Source: Candidatus Rokuibacteriota bacterium (GTDB lineage: Bacteria; Methylomirabilota; Methylomirabilia; Rokubacteriales; CSP1-6). From it: a DNA stretch of 37,948 bases. Positions 17,592 to 26,385 of the stretch are shown in pieces; position 1 is the stretch's first letter; each line of letters opens with the position of its first letter. A program made the translations under genes and the position numbers. The notes beneath the pieces were generated by a model that searched no databases, was not told where the DNA came from, and saw only the letters and a program-made list of their open reading frames with translations. The stretch spans positions 1 through 37,948 of the forward strand of contig JACQWB010000308.1 in NCBI GenBank assembly GCA_016209385.1, in the 5' to 3' direction.

Positions 17592-17642
17592 ACCCATGCC
17601 GGAGGCATGGGTGCGCGCTCGGAGCGCTTCGCTCCGGAGCGC
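17592..17642. repeat. Two further adjacent hairpins in the birA-coaX gap
   Basis: ACCCATGCC (17592-17600), GGA loop and GGCATGGGT (17604-17612) make a perfect 9-bp hairpin. Two bases later GCGCTCGGAGCG (17615-17626), CTT loop and CGCTCCGGAGCGC (17630-17642) make a 12-bp stem with one bulge. With the repeat at 17530 this makes three hairpins in about 115 bases. They could be a composite REP-like element or processing and termination signals. Confidence 0.5.
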
Positions 17643-17681
17643 GAGAACACGCGGGCGGGAGAGGCCTTTTTCAGCATCCTG

Positions 17682-18491
17682 TTAGCGGAGCTCGCCGGCG
17701 ACGAGCCTCACACGGGTCCCCTCCCGCGTGCGCACGATCAGCGCGCCATCCGCGTCCAGGTCCTCGGCGACGCCCGTCACGCCGGCCGTGCTGACCGGCT
17801 GCCCCAGCGTGAGGGAAGCCCGGCACCAGCCCGCGCGCACGGGCGCGAAGCCCTCCCGAAGGTAGCGCGCGTACCACCGGTCCAGGGATCCGAGAAGCGC
17901 CTCCAGGATGGCTTCCCGGTCCAGCATCAGCCTGGCCTCGAGGGCCAGGGAGGTGACGCGGGGAGCCAGGTCGGCGGGAAACTCGGTCTGGTTCACGTTG
18001 ATCCCGAGGCCGAGAGTCACATGCTCGACGCGCTCACCCGCCGTGACGGCCTCGGCGAGAATCCCGCCCAGTTTCCGCTCGCCGACCTGGAGGTCGTTTG
18101 GCCAGCGGATCCCGACTGCGACGCCCGTCGCCAGCGTGAGCGCCTCGGCGGCCGCCACCACCGCGAGAAGGGAGAGCTGGGGGACTCGTGCCGGCGGAAT
18201 CTCGGGGCGCAGCAGAACCGAGACCAGGAGGTTGGCTCCGGGCGCATCGAGCCACTGCCGGCCGTGACGACCCCGCCCCCGGGTCTGATGGTCGGCCACG
18301 ACGACCGTCCCCTCTGGAGCCCCGGCTTCGGCCAGGCGGCGAAGCTCGTCCTGGGTCGAGGTGGCGGCCTGAAACGCATGGAAGGCGCGCCCCAGCCGGC
18401 CGATGGGCAGGCGCGCGGCAAGTCCGGGGAAGAGCCGGCCGGAAGACGGCGCGTCAGCCAGCGTGCTTAGCGGCGTCGAGGCGTCCGACAC
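17682..18491 (-). CDS. birA: Biotin--[acetyl-CoA-carboxylase] ligase
   Basis: A 269-residue biotin protein ligase. The catalytic domain contains [15 protein letters not shown], the biotinyl-adenylate loop [47 protein letters not shown] and [14 protein letters not shown] short C-terminal SH3-like domain follows. There is no N-terminal helix-turn-helix, so it is the monofunctional form and probably not a biotin-operon repressor. The likely start is a GTG at 18491, overlapping the 3' end of valS by 38 bases. The N-terminal 30 residues are variable, so a downstream start is possible. Its substrate would be AccB of acetyl-CoA carboxylase, whose alpha subunit is encoded in this window. Confidence 0.95.
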   Translation of the reverse strand: MSDASTPLSTLADAPSSGRLFPGLAARLPIGRLGRAFHAFQAATSTQDELRRLAEAGAPEGTVVVADHQTRGRGRHGRQWLDAPGANLLVSVLLRPEIPPARVPQLSLLAVVAAAEALTLATGVAVGIRWPNDLQVGERKLGGILAEAVTAGERVEHVTLGLGINVNQTEFPADLAPRVTSLALEARLMLDREAILEALLGSLDRWYARYLREGFAPVRAGWCRASLTLGQPVSTAGVTGVAEDLDADGALIVRTREGTRVRLVAGELR

Positions 18492-21150
18492 TCTCGAGCA
18501 ACTTGTCGCGGAGCGTTCGCTGCGCGGTCAGGCGGGTCGTCTCCCGCTCGACCACCTCCGCCGGAGCTCGCTCGCGAAACTCACGCCGGTCGAGCTTGGC
18601 CTCCAGGAAGCGGACCTCGTCCTCGGCCTTCCTGATCTCTTTCTGCAGACGCTGGCGCTCGGCAGTGAGGTCCACGAGCCCGGCCAGGGGGACGAAGCAC
18701 TCTACCGGTCCCACGATGGCGAGAGCAGAGGCCGCCGGCCGGCTGGCCGCCGGGTCGACCGTCGCCTCGCAGCGTGCCAGGGCCTCGACCAGCGGGACCA
18801 GCGGGGTCAGGCGATCCGTCGCCTCCCGGCTGGCGGGCCGCAGGAGGACGCGGAGCGTGGTGGCGGGCTGAATCCGCATCTCGGCCCGAATGTTTCTGAC
18901 CGCGGTGACGATCGCCATGAAGAGGTCCATCTCGCTCTCGGCATCGGGGTCCTCAGCCTTGCGCGAGGCCCTGGGGAACGCTGCCACCATGATCGAGTCC
19001 ACCGCCCCGCGGCCCGCCGAGACCGGGCCGGCACCCGCGCTCCGCGTGCGGGCCCCTGCGCTCTGCGCAGGGAGCCGCTGCCAGATCTCCTCGGTGAGGA
19101 ACGGCATGAACGGGTGCAGCAGCCGGAGCGTCGTCTCGAGCACCTCCACGCAGGTCCGCTGGGTGCGGGCGCGTGCGGCCAGGTCCGGCGACCGGTAGAG
19201 CGGGAGCTTGGCACACTCCAGGTACCAGTCGCAGTACTCGTGCCAGAGGAACTGGTAGACCGCGCTCGCAGCGTCGTTGAACCGGTAGGCGCCCACGGCT
19301 TTGCGAACGGCGCCGATCGTGCGCGCCAGGCGGCTCAGGATCCAGCGCTCTGCCAGCGTGGGCTCCGCCTTTCGGGCAAGCCGCGGCTCGTACCCCTCCA
19401 GGTTGGCGAGGACGAAGCGCGCGGCGTTCCAGAGCTTGTTGGCAAAGTTCCGGTAGCCCTCGATCCGCTCCTCGGCCAGGCGGATGTCACGCCCCTGGGC
19501 GGCCAGCGCCGCCAGGGTGAAGCGGAAGGCGTCGGTGCCGTACCGGTCCATCACCTCCAGCGGGTCGATCACGTTCCCGCGGGACTTGGACATCTTCTTC
19601 CCCTCGGGGTCGCGCAACAGGGCGTGGATGTAGACATCCCGGAACGGCACCTCACCCGTGAACTTGAGCCCCATCATGATCATGCGGGCGACCCAGAAGA
19701 ACAGGATGTCGAAGCCCGTCACGAGGCAGGAGGTGGGGTAGAACGTCTTCAGCTCGGGAGTGTCCGCCGGCCAGCCGAGCGTCGAGAAGGGCCAGAGCGC
19801 CGAGGAGAACCAGGTGTCGAGGACATCGGTGTCCTGGCGGAGCGGGCCGCGGCAGTCCGGACACGCGGTGAGGTCAACGCGCGAGACGTGCGTGGCTCGG
19901 CAGCGATCGCAGTACCAGACCGGCAGGCGATGGCCCCACCAGAGCTGGCGCGACACGCACCAGTCCCGGATGTTCTCCATCCACTGGAAGTACGTCTTGC
20001 GCCACTGGCGGGGGACGATCTTGATCTTCCCGGCCCGGACCGCCTTGATCGCCGGCTCCGCCAGCGGCTTCATCCGCACGTACCACTGGGTCGAGACCAG
20101 CGGCTCCACTACAGTCTTGCAGCGGTAGCAGAGCCCGATGCTGTGGCGGTAGGGCTCCACCTTCTCGATGAGGCCCAGCGCCCGCATGTCCTCCACGATG
20201 CGCTTCCGGCACTCGAAGCGGTCCAGCCCCGCGTACTTGCCCGCGCGCTCGTTCATCCGGGCGTCGAAGCCGATGACCTGTCGGACCTCGAGGCCGTGCC
20301 GCTTGCCGATCTCGAAGTCGGCCGGGTCGTGGGCCGGGGTTACCTTCACGACGCCGGTGCCAAACTTCGGGTCTACGGCAGCGTCGGCCACCACCCTCAT
20401 GGTGATCTCGCCCTCAACGGAGCGAACCGTCAGGGTCTGACCCACGTAGCGCGCGTAGCGCCGGTCTTTCGGGTGGACCGCCAGGGCAGTGTCGCCGAGC
20501 TTGGTCTCGGGACGGACCGTCGCGAGCGTCAGCGACCCGTACTTGATGTAGTACAGCTCGGCGTCGCGCTCCTCGTGCTCGACCTCCAGGTCCGAGAGCA
20601 CGGTCTGGCAGCGGGGGCACCAGTTCACGATGTAGTCGCCGCGGTAGACGAGCCCCTCCTCCCACAGCCTGACGAAGACCTCGCGCACCGCCGCGGACAG
20701 GCCGGGGTCCATCGTGAAACGCTCGCGCGCCCAGTCGCACGAGGAACCGAGCCGCTTGAGCTGGCGGATGATGGTCCCGCCCGAAGCCTCCTTCCACTGC
20801 CAGACGCGCCGGATAAAGGCCTCGCGCCCGAGGTCGTCCTTCGTTTTGCCCTCCTCGGCGAGCTGGCGCTCCACCACCACCTGCGTCGCGATCCCCGCGT
20901 GATCGGTCCCGGGCATCCAGAGGGTGTTGAAGCCGTCCATGCGCTTCCAGCGGATCAGGATGTCCTGGAGGGTGTTGTCGAGCGCGTGGCCCAAGTGGAG
21001 GGAGCCGGTGACATTGGGGGGCGGTATCACGATGCAGTACGGCTTTTTCGGGGAGGCCGGGTCAGCCCTGAAGTAGCCGCGCTCCTCCCAGGCGCGATAC
21101 CATCGCTCCTCCACCTGGGAGGGATCGTAGCGATCAGGGATCTGGCTCAT
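18454..21150 (-). CDS. valS: Valyl-tRNA synthetase
   Basis: An 898-residue class I aminoacyl-tRNA synthetase that charges tRNA-Val. The HIGH region is [16 protein letters not shown] at about residue 42 and the KMSKS loop is [13 protein letters not shown]. Between them lies the CP1 editing domain ([30 protein letters not shown]). [16 protein letters not shown] and [11 protein letters not shown] mark cysteine-containing inserts. The anticodon-binding domain ([20 protein letters not shown]) and a C-terminal coiled-coil arm ([20 protein letters not shown]) complete the enzyme. Length and domain order are normal. A tRNA-Val(CAC) gene lies about 5 kb away. A TAGAAT stands a few bases upstream of the start, but without a matching -35. 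Confidence 0.98.
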   Translation of the reverse strand: MSQIPDRYDPSQVEERWYRAWEERGYFRADPASPKKPYCIVIPPPNVTGSLHLGHALDNTLQDILIRWKRMDGFNTLWMPGTDHAGIATQVVVERQLAEEGKTKDDLGREAFIRRVWQWKEASGGTIIRQLKRLGSSCDWARERFTMDPGLSAAVREVFVRLWEEGLVYRGDYIVNWCPRCQTVLSDLEVEHEERDAELYYIKYGSLTLATVRPETKLGDTALAVHPKDRRYARYVGQTLTVRSVEGEITMRVVADAAVDPKFGTGVVKVTPAHDPADFEIGKRHGLEVRQVIGFDARMNERAGKYAGLDRFECRKRIVEDMRALGLIEKVEPYRHSIGLCYRCKTVVEPLVSTQWYVRMKPLAEPAIKAVRAGKIKIVPRQWRKTYFQWMENIRDWCVSRQLWWGHRLPVWYCDRCRATHVSRVDLTACPDCRGPLRQDTDVLDTWFSSALWPFSTLGWPADTPELKTFYPTSCLVTGFDILFFWVARMIMMGLKFTGEVPFRDVYIHALLRDPEGKKMSKSRGNVIDPLEVMDRYGTDAFRFTLAALAAQGRDIRLAEERIEGYRNFANKLWNAARFVLANLEGYEPRLARKAEPTLAERWILSRLARTIGAVRKAVGAYRFNDAASAVYQFLWHEYCDWYLECAKLPLYRSPDLAARARTQRTCVEVLETTLRLLHPFMPFLTEEIWQRLPAQSAGARTRSAGAGPVSAGRGAVDSIMVAAFPRASRKAEDPDAESEMDLFMAIVTAVRNIRAEMRIQPATTLRVLLRPASREATDRLTPLVPLVEALARCEATVDPAASRPAASALAIVGPVECFVPLAGLVDLTAERQRLQKEIRKAEDEVRFLEAKLDRREFRERAPAEVVERETTRLTAQRTLRDKLLESVGRLDAAKHAG

Positions 21151-21190
21151 CGGGGGCTTCTATTCTAGCACAGGGGTCCGCGCGCGCCCC

Positions 21191-22246
21191 TCACGGGACG
21201 CGTCCGGCGCCGGCGAAGCGCCAGCCGTTCGCCGTCCGCCGGAAGCGCAGGGCCCACGGCCGCGGGTCACCCGGCGCCGTGGCTGAGACCGTGACCAGCT
21301 CGGGATTCGGATCGTCGGCGACGTCGCAAACGGGCTCGGGCTCGAGAACCTCCGGAAGGTTCTGGCGAAGCTCGGGCGACAGGCCGAGCGCCGAGAGGAC
21401 CCGCTGCTCCCCTCGCCTGAGCGCTCCGAGCAGGCGGTCCACGACGGCGTGGAGCTCCCGGTGCCAGCCGTTCGACACCTGGCGGCGAACGAGGACGAAG
21501 GTCTCGGAAGCCGCGAGATACCGGTAGTAATCCACCTGCTCGGTCTGGCCCTCGCACCCGAGCTTCCATCCCGGGTAACGCGCTTCGGAACGAACCGCGA
21601 GCTCCTGGCCGCGGACCTCGAAGGCGATCGGCGAGAGGTCAGCGCCGAGCAGCTCCGCCGTGCTCCACACAGCCCGAACCTGCTCCCCCTGCTGGCGCCA
21701 CAGCTCGATGCCCAGCACGGGCACCCCGCGCCGCGCGGGCGAGCCCTGCCACACGACGAGAAACTGGCCCTGGCCCGCGCGCGTGGGTGGCATCGGGAAG
21801 AGGTGCGGCACCCCCGGTCGATGGATTGCCGTGACGAGTTCCGCCCCCCCGCCCCGCCGGTAGACGCGCACACTGTTGCCCGATCCTCCCACCGAGAGCT
21901 GAAAGCTGCCGACGGCGACGTCTCCCGCCGCGAGGTGGACGATCCGGAAGGCGCTCCCACCCCAGGTGTCGGCGAAGGCGTCGAGCCGGTCCTGGAGGAA
22001 GCCCGCGGAGGCGAAGACGCTCCCCGCATTCAGGTTCTCGATGATCTCGTCATCCAGGAGCGCGTAGATCTCGCGGACACCCTCGACCGAGGACTCCGGC
22101 CCCGAGAGCTCGAGGATCGCGAGCCGCGAGGACGCGAGCTGCCGGAAACGGTCCAGCCGGTCACCCTCGGCGGCCGGGGCTGGGCCGGGTGAGGAGCCGA
22201 TCGCCAGCCAGACCGCCAGGCAGCACGCGGAGGTTCGGAGCGTCAC
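21191..22246 (-). CDS. Secreted or periplasmic protein of unknown function
   Basis: A 351-residue protein from a GTG at 22246; a TTG at 22261 is the alternative. It starts with a Sec-type signal peptide (MTLRTSACCLAVWLAIGSSP, cleavage probably after PAPAA). The mature protein is mixed alpha/beta with no family I recognise. Segments include LAILELSGPESSVEGVREIY, FQLSVGGSGNSVRVYRRGGG and DYYRYLAASETFVLVRRQVS. Its C-terminal phrase WALRFRRTANGWRFAGAGRV resembles the end of small beta-sheet modules. It stands 40 bases upstream of valS on the same strand and diverges from lptFG with about 25 bases between start codons. Shared regulation with LPS export is possible but unproven. Confidence 0.6.
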   Translation of the reverse strand: MTLRTSACCLAVWLAIGSSPGPAPAAEGDRLDRFRQLASSRLAILELSGPESSVEGVREIYALLDDEIIENLNAGSVFASAGFLQDRLDAFADTWGGSAFRIVHLAAGDVAVGSFQLSVGGSGNSVRVYRRGGGAELVTAIHRPGVPHLFPMPPTRAGQGQFLVVWQGSPARRGVPVLGIELWRQQGEQVRAVWSTAELLGADLSPIAFEVRGQELAVRSEARYPGWKLGCEGQTEQVDYYRYLAASETFVLVRRQVSNGWHRELHAVVDRLLGALRRGEQRVLSALGLSPELRQNLPEVLEPEPVCDVADDPNPELVTVSATAPGDPRPWALRFRRTANGWRFAGAGRVP

Positions 22247-22271
22247 GGAGGTATGGTACAACAGGTGGGAG

Positions 22272-24566
22272 ATGAACCGGATCCTCGACCGCTACGTCTT
22301 CAGGGACCTGGCGCCGCCGCTCCTCCTAAGCGGGGTGCTCCTCACCTTCCTCCTCATTATCGACCGCATCTACCACCTCACCGACCTCGTCGTGACGAAG
22401 GGCGTGCCCTTCTCCATGGTGCTCGGGCTCCTCCTCTTCATGCTCCCCTCGTTCCTCGCCCATACACTCCCGATGGCGCTCCTGGTGGCCGTGTTGCTGA
22501 CGGCCGGCCGGCTGGCCGGAGACCTGGAAGTCGTGGCCCTCAAGGCCTCGGGCGTGAGCCCCCTCCGGCTCTTCCGCCCCTTCGTCGTCGCCGCCTGTCT
22601 CGCCACGCTCGCCACCGGCCTCCTGACGCTCTGGCTCAACCCGTTGGCCAACCGGGCCTTCCAGCGCCACCTGGTGAGGATCCTCCAGACCCGGGCGGCC
22701 ACCGGAATCTCCGAGCGCGTGTTCAGCACCACCTTCGGCCAGATCGTCGTCTACGTGGAGGAAGTGTCGCCCTCACACGTGGCCCTCGGGGGTGTCCTGG
22801 TCTCCGACGAGCGCGACCCGAAGCGATCGCGGATCATCACGGCCCGCGAAGGACGCCTCCTGACCGACGAGGAGAATGACCGCATCACGCTCCGCCTGAT
22901 CGACGGCGCCCTCAACGAATCGCCGGCGGGCGAGCCGGGGCGCTACCGCTACTCCACCTTCGAGCTCTATGACATGAACCTCGCGGTGGAGGCTCCGTTC
23001 AAAGGGGCACCGCGGGTCGAGAAGCCGGAGAAGTACCTGTCGCTCCGGCGACTCCTCGCGGCCGCGGCAACGCTCCGGCGCGAAGGGCAGAACCCCGCGC
23101 CGTACGAGGTGGAGGTCCACAAGCGCTTCGCGCTGCCCGTAGCCGCCCTGGTGTTCACCCTCGTCGGGTTCCCGCTCGGCATCCGCGCCCACACCGGCGG
23201 TCGTGCCATCGCCGTGGGCGGCAGCCTGGCCATCATCGTGGCGTACTACTTCCTGCTCACCTCGCTGGAGGGAATCGCGCTCGTGCGCCGCCTCCCGTCC
23301 TGGGCGGCGATCTGGGCGCCGAACCTGCTCTTCGGCGGCGTCGGGTTGGTGCTGCTCCGGTCCACGATCGCGCCGCCGGTCCCGCTCGCTCGCTCGGCGC
23401 TCGTCAGGCGCCTCCGGGCCGTCCTGGTGTGGCGCCTCCCGATCGGGACGCTGAGGGCCGCGCGGATCGGCGGTCCCCGCGCGACGAGCTGGATCATCGA
23501 CCGCTACCTGGTCAGGGAGTATTTGACGTACCTCGGGTACGGCCTGGCGGTCGGCGCGGTGCTGTTCGTGATCGTGGACATCTTCCAGACGCTGGACCGG
23601 TTCCTCCGCCTCAAGCCGCCGCTCCACCTGATCGTCGAGCACCTCCTCTACCGCCTGCCCGCCGAGCTCTACAAGGGACTTCCGGTCGTGATCCTGGTCG
23701 CGACGATCTTCCTCTTCCTCTCGCTCGCGCGGGCGCACGAGTTGACGGCCCTGAAGGCGGCCGGCGTCAGCCTCTACCGGGTGAGCCGGCCAGTGCTACT
23801 CCTCGCCGTGGGCGTGAGCGCCGCGTCCGTGCTCTTCCAGGAGACGCTGTTGCCGATGCTGAACGCCAAGGCCGACGAGGTGGACCGGATCAAGATCCGC
23901 GGTGAGCCGCCTCGACACCTCCAGCGACGCAACCAGATCTGGTACCGGAGCGCGGACACCCGGTTTTTTAGGATGGAGCTCCTGGACCCGGCGGGCCAGG
24001 CCATCGACGGCCTCACGCTCCTGGAGATCGATCGGGACTACCGGCTCCTGAGCCGCCTCGACGCCCGCCAGGCGCGCTGGACCACCGCCGGGTGGGAGTT
24101 CCGTGACGGCGTCGTTCGAGAGTTCTCGGGCGGAGACCAGGTTCAAGCTATCCCCTTCCGCCTGACTACGCTGGAGCTCCCCGAGCGGATGGAGACGTTC
24201 ACCCAGATCCAGAAACCCACCGAGATGATGAACTTTCTGGAACTCAGGGCGTACCTGGCGCGGCTCCAGGAGAGCGGGCACCAGGTCGGCAAGTACATCG
24301 TGAAGCTCTACGAGAAGCTAGCCTTCCCCCTGATCCACGCCGTCCTCGCGCTGGTCGCGATCCCGCTCGCCCTCGCCTCGCCGCGGAGCGGGCGCTTGAT
24401 CGGCATCGGGCTGGCGATCGTGATCGCGATGGCCTACTGGTTCGTCCACTCGCTGGCGCTCTCCTTCGCCAAGGCGGACATGCTGCCGCCGCTCCTGGCC
24501 GCGTGGACCGCGAACATCATCTTCGCGGGCCTGGGGCTCTCCCTGTTCCTCCGCGCCCGGACGTAG
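22272..24566 (+). CDS. lptFG: LptF-LptG fusion, LPS export ABC transporter permease
   Basis: A 764-residue protein made of two YjgP/YjgQ-family permeases in one chain. The LptF-like half (about 1-370) starts MNRILDRYVFRDLAPPLLLS and has three N-terminal transmembrane helices, a periplasmic beta-jellyroll region and three C-terminal helices. After a basic linker (about 372-403), the LptG-like half starts WIIDRYLVREYLTYLGYG and repeats the architecture to residue 764, ending in FAGLGLSLFLRART. LptF and LptG normally are separate subunits that, with LptB2, extract LPS from the inner membrane. The frame is continuous, with no internal stop or restart. This indicates an outer membrane with LPS-like glycolipid. 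The ATPase LptB and LptC are not in the window. Confidence 0.93.
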   Translation: MNRILDRYVFRDLAPPLLLSGVLLTFLLIIDRIYHLTDLVVTKGVPFSMVLGLLLFMLPSFLAHTLPMALLVAVLLTAGRLAGDLEVVALKASGVSPLRLFRPFVVAACLATLATGLLTLWLNPLANRAFQRHLVRILQTRAATGISERVFSTTFGQIVVYVEEVSPSHVALGGVLVSDERDPKRSRIITAREGRLLTDEENDRITLRLIDGALNESPAGEPGRYRYSTFELYDMNLAVEAPFKGAPRVEKPEKYLSLRRLLAAAATLRREGQNPAPYEVEVHKRFALPVAALVFTLVGFPLGIRAHTGGRAIAVGGSLAIIVAYYFLLTSLEGIALVRRLPSWAAIWAPNLLFGGVGLVLLRSTIAPPVPLARSALVRRLRAVLVWRLPIGTLRAARIGGPRATSWIIDRYLVREYLTYLGYGLAVGAVLFVIVDIFQTLDRFLRLKPPLHLIVEHLLYRLPAELYKGLPVVILVATIFLFLSLARAHELTALKAAGVSLYRVSRPVLLLAVGVSAASVLFQETLLPMLNAKADEVDRIKIRGEPPRHLQRRNQIWYRSADTRFFRMELLDPAGQAIDGLTLLEIDRDYRLLSRLDARQARWTTAGWEFRDGVVREFSGGDQVQAIPFRLTTLELPERMETFTQIQKPTEMMNFLELRAYLARLQESGHQVGKYIVKLYEKLAFPLIHAVLALVAIPLALASPRSGRLIGIGLAIVIAMAYWFVHSLALSFAKADMLPPLLAAWTANIIFAGLGLSLFLRART

Positions 24567-24572
24567 CGCGCG

Positions 24573-25211
24573 TTGGTGGGCGCCTGGCCGGTCCTCCTGC
24601 TTCTGGCGCTCCTCGCGTGGGGCTGCGCGACGCCGGCGCCCGCCACCTTCCGTCATCCGGACTTCAGGCCCGACGCGATCCGGCGGCCCGCGGTTCTCAT
24701 CCGGGTCTCCCTCGACCGGACGGCAGCGCCTGGCGACGGTGGCTTGTCACCGCGCGCGCGGAGCCCACTAGCCGACGCCTTCGAGATCGGGTTTCTCGAG
24801 GGGCTCAACGCCCGGGGGATCCTCCCGCTGGATACGACCCTCTCGGCGCACCTCGGCGACCGACCGTTGCCGGTGCCCCAGGCCGAGCGCCAGCGCGCGC
24901 TCGAGCGCGCCCGCGCCCTGAAGGCCGACGCCATGCTGATCGTGAGCGTGGTCGTCTCGCGGCTCGACCTTGTCTACTGCCGCGATGCCCGACGGCCGTT
25001 TGCCGCGCGGACCACGCTCTGGACGGTGAGCGCGGAGGTGCTTCGCGTCGCGGACGGAGCGCGCCTGCTCTTCGAGCCTCCGAGCCCCGGGCTGCGCCTC
25101 ACCGACGTCGAGCCCGACTGCGACGCGGGGCGGATCGAGCGGCGGTTGAGCTCGCAGGAACTCCTCGACGCGGCAGTGCAGCGCAGCCTCTCGGTGCTCC
25201 TCGGACGGTAG
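24573..25211 (+). CDS. Predicted lipoprotein of unknown function downstream of lptFG
   Basis: A 212-residue protein with a lipoprotein signal: a hydrophobic stretch (WPVLLLLALLAWGC) with lipobox Cys18 followed by ATPAPATF. The mature part contains AFEIGFLEGLNARGILPLDT and ALERARALKADAMLIVSVVV, a layout reminiscent of outer-membrane assembly or secretion lipoproteins with a small alpha/beta domain, but no family is recognised. The start is a TTG at 24573 (GTG at 24576 is equally possible), 6 bases after lptFG, so co-expression is likely. A role in envelope biogenesis is inferred from context only. Confidence 0.65.
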   Translation: MVGAWPVLLLLALLAWGCATPAPATFRHPDFRPDAIRRPAVLIRVSLDRTAAPGDGGLSPRARSPLADAFEIGFLEGLNARGILPLDTTLSAHLGDRPLPVPQAERQRALERARALKADAMLIVSVVVSRLDLVYCRDARRPFAARTTLWTVSAEVLRVADGARLLFEPPSPGLRLTDVEPDCDAGRIERRLSSQELLDAAVQRSLSVLLGR

Positions 25212-25249
25212 CGACCCCGCCGGGTGCCGGCGCGACAGCAAAAAAGGGG

Positions 25250-25271
25250 GGGGCGGGTTGCGTACCGCCCC
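25250..25271 (+). terminator. Probable terminator after the lptFG-lipoprotein unit
   Basis: GGGGCGG (25250-25256) pairs with CCGCCCC (25265-25271) across an 8-base loop, 38 bases after the lipoprotein stop. A T-run (five Ts) appears only 14 bases later, so it is a non-ideal intrinsic terminator. Confidence 0.45.
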
Positions 25272-25273
25272 TT

Positions 25274-25609
25274 GCCCTCGGCGCTTTTTCTGGTGGGCTG
25301 GACTGTTCAGGCACCCGCCCGAGCCGCTCGCCGACTTCAAGTCACGTGACCACCTTCGGTCGCGATCCGAAACAGACACCTGGGTCCCCTAGTGCCCCGC
25401 TGCCGTTTCGCACCGGCGAGGAGTCGGCTAGGACTGTCCTAGAGGCCCGCTCGGGGGCTGTCCCGCCTCCGTCGCCTGACGCTCGACGCGATCGTTGCGC
25501 GCGTACGATGATCCCGCCCCGGAAAAATGATGCAGACGACCGCGTCCTTCATGGGCTGGCCGCGTGATTTCGGATTGAGGCTAAAATAGAGCCGACTACT
25601 TGATCAGGT
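25274..25609. other. Gene-free stretch with a perfect short palindrome
   Basis: About 335 bases with no supportable gene. It contains CTAGGACTGTCCTAG (25428-25442), a palindrome with 7-bp arms and one central base, which might be an operator. Base composition looks less GC-rich than the flanking genes towards 25520-25600. This is the left part of the accessory patch that ends at the tRNA-Val gene. Confidence 0.4.
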
Positions 25610-25963
25610 CTAGGTCTTGGTCTTCATAAGCGCCTCGGCGCACGCGCTCGCAACTCCCCGCGTAGGCTCTTTGCTCCCCGGCATAGTGGCCCAACCGCCC
25701 TTTTCGACAAATTCTTGTCGTTTCCACGAATCAGTTTCCCGGAGTCCTGCCAGTGTCTTGGCTGCGTCCGATTGCTTCATGAAGCTCTGGACGCAGATCG
25801 GGGTGAGGGCGGCGGTCACGGCTGACTCAGCACGTTGCTCGGCCACTCTCTCGGCCGTGCTGCCGAGGGTCCACCCCAACGAAGAAAAGCCGATGATCAT
25901 GGTCGCCACAGCGCCGATGATCGCACCCCAGACCGCTGGTGTAAGCGAAGCTGGCACTTGCAT
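25610..25963 (-). CDS. Conserved small membrane-anchored protein of unknown function
   Basis: A 117-residue protein from the ATG at 25963, chosen because GAGGAGG lies six bases before it. An N-terminal transmembrane helix (residues about 8-30, VWGAIIGAVATMIIGFSSLG) is followed by ERVAEQRAESAVTAALTPIC, a helix with a conserved-looking Cys, and the C-terminal phrase FVEKGGWATMPGSKEP with a second Cys near the end (ASACAEALM). I recall similar proteins, all annotated hypothetical, in soil alphaproteobacteria and other GC-rich soil bacteria; no function is known to me. It is flanked by a recombinase remnant and may be cargo of the same lost element. Confidence 0.7.
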   Translation of the reverse strand: MQVPASLTPAVWGAIIGAVATMIIGFSSLGWTLGSTAERVAEQRAESAVTAALTPICVQSFMKQSDAAKTLAGLRETDSWKRQEFVEKGGWATMPGSKEPTRGVASACAEALMKTKT

Positions 25964-25991
25964 GAGGCACCTCCTCGTTTTTCGAAAATGA

Positions 25992-26168
25992 ATTTCTCTC
26001 GGGTCCAGGCTTGGCCACAAGACCCGCTCGATCTTCGACCGCTACAACATCGTGAGCGAAGCCGACCTTAAGCAGGCGGCCATCCGACTCGCCGACTACG
26101 TCGCGATTCAGCTCACCGCATCAGTCGTCGTGCCGCTTGCCAAGGCGGCTGAGACGAGCACCCCGTGA
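25992..26168 (+). pseudogene. C-terminal remnant of a tyrosine recombinase (phage-type integrase)
   Basis: A 58-codon reading frame, closed upstream by an in-frame TGA at 25989. It contains GHKTRSIFDRYNIVSEADLK, the end of a phage/integron-type tyrosine recombinase: the last catalytic-box His in the LGH motif and the nucleophilic Tyr in DRYNIV, followed by AAIRLADY and a normal-looking tail to the TGA at 26166. The N-terminal core-binding domain and the Arg and first His of the active site are missing, so it cannot be functional. It lies 75 bases from the 3' end of tRNA-Val, the usual place for such integrases. Confidence 0.75.
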
Positions 26169-26199
26169 TGCCTCTCCGCACAAATCCCGCACAATCGAA

Positions 26200-26223
26200 G
26201 GGGGGCGGCTCCTCACCACCCCC
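26200..26223 (-). terminator. Hairpin downstream of tRNA-Val
   Basis: On the minus strand GGGGGTGG and CCGCCCCC form an 8-bp stem with one G-U pair around a TGAGGAG loop, 20 bases past the tRNA 3' end. It has only a short T-rich tail, so termination is plausible rather than certain. Confidence 0.45.
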
Positions 26224-26243
26224 TCGTAACTCCTTGTCTTTCC

Positions 26244-26319
26244 TGGTGGACGATGCTGGACTCGAACCAGCGACCTCTGGCATGTGAGGCCAGCGCTCTG
26301 CCAACTGAGCTAATCGTCC
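26244..26319 (-). tRNA. tRNA-Val (anticodon CAC)
   Basis: A complete 76-nt cloverleaf. The acceptor arm GGACGAT/ATCGTCC is followed by the D arm GCTC-AGTTGGCA-GAGC, anticodon arm CTGGC-CTCACAT-GCCAG with CAC at positions 34-36, a 5-base variable region, T arm GCTGG-TTCGAGT-CCAGC, discriminator A and an encoded CCA. It reads GUG codons. It is preceded by its own promoter. The element remnant abuts its 3' side without damaging it. Confidence 0.97.
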
Positions 26320-26331
26320 GTCGCGAACCCG

Positions 26332-26360
26332 ATTGTAATCACTTGCGCGACGCGGCGCAA
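26332..26360 (-). promoter_or_regulatory. Predicted promoter for tRNA-Val
   Basis: On the minus strand TTGCGC (26360-26355), a 17-base spacer and TACAAT (26337-26332), one base from the -10 consensus, lie 13 bases before the tRNA 5' end. Confidence 0.6.
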
Positions 26361-26385
26361 GGGGCCCGTCGGGTTCCCGGTTCCG

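Noticed and set aside
18454-18491. Bifunctional BirA repressor
   Set aside because: The catalytic domain begins near the N-terminus and no helix-turn-helix precedes it, so regulatory DNA binding is unlikely.
18403-21168. A 921-codon open frame antisense to valS
   Set aside because: Same reasoning: valS is unambiguous on the minus strand and the antisense product has no domain, ribosome binding site or sensible composition.
25291-25310. Possible degraded second attachment site (TGGTGGGCTGGACT) resembling the tRNA-Val 3' end
   Set aside because: The match to the tRNA (TGGTGG, 5-base gap, GCTGGACT) is short and gapped and could be chance. A proper att duplication would be longer and contiguous.
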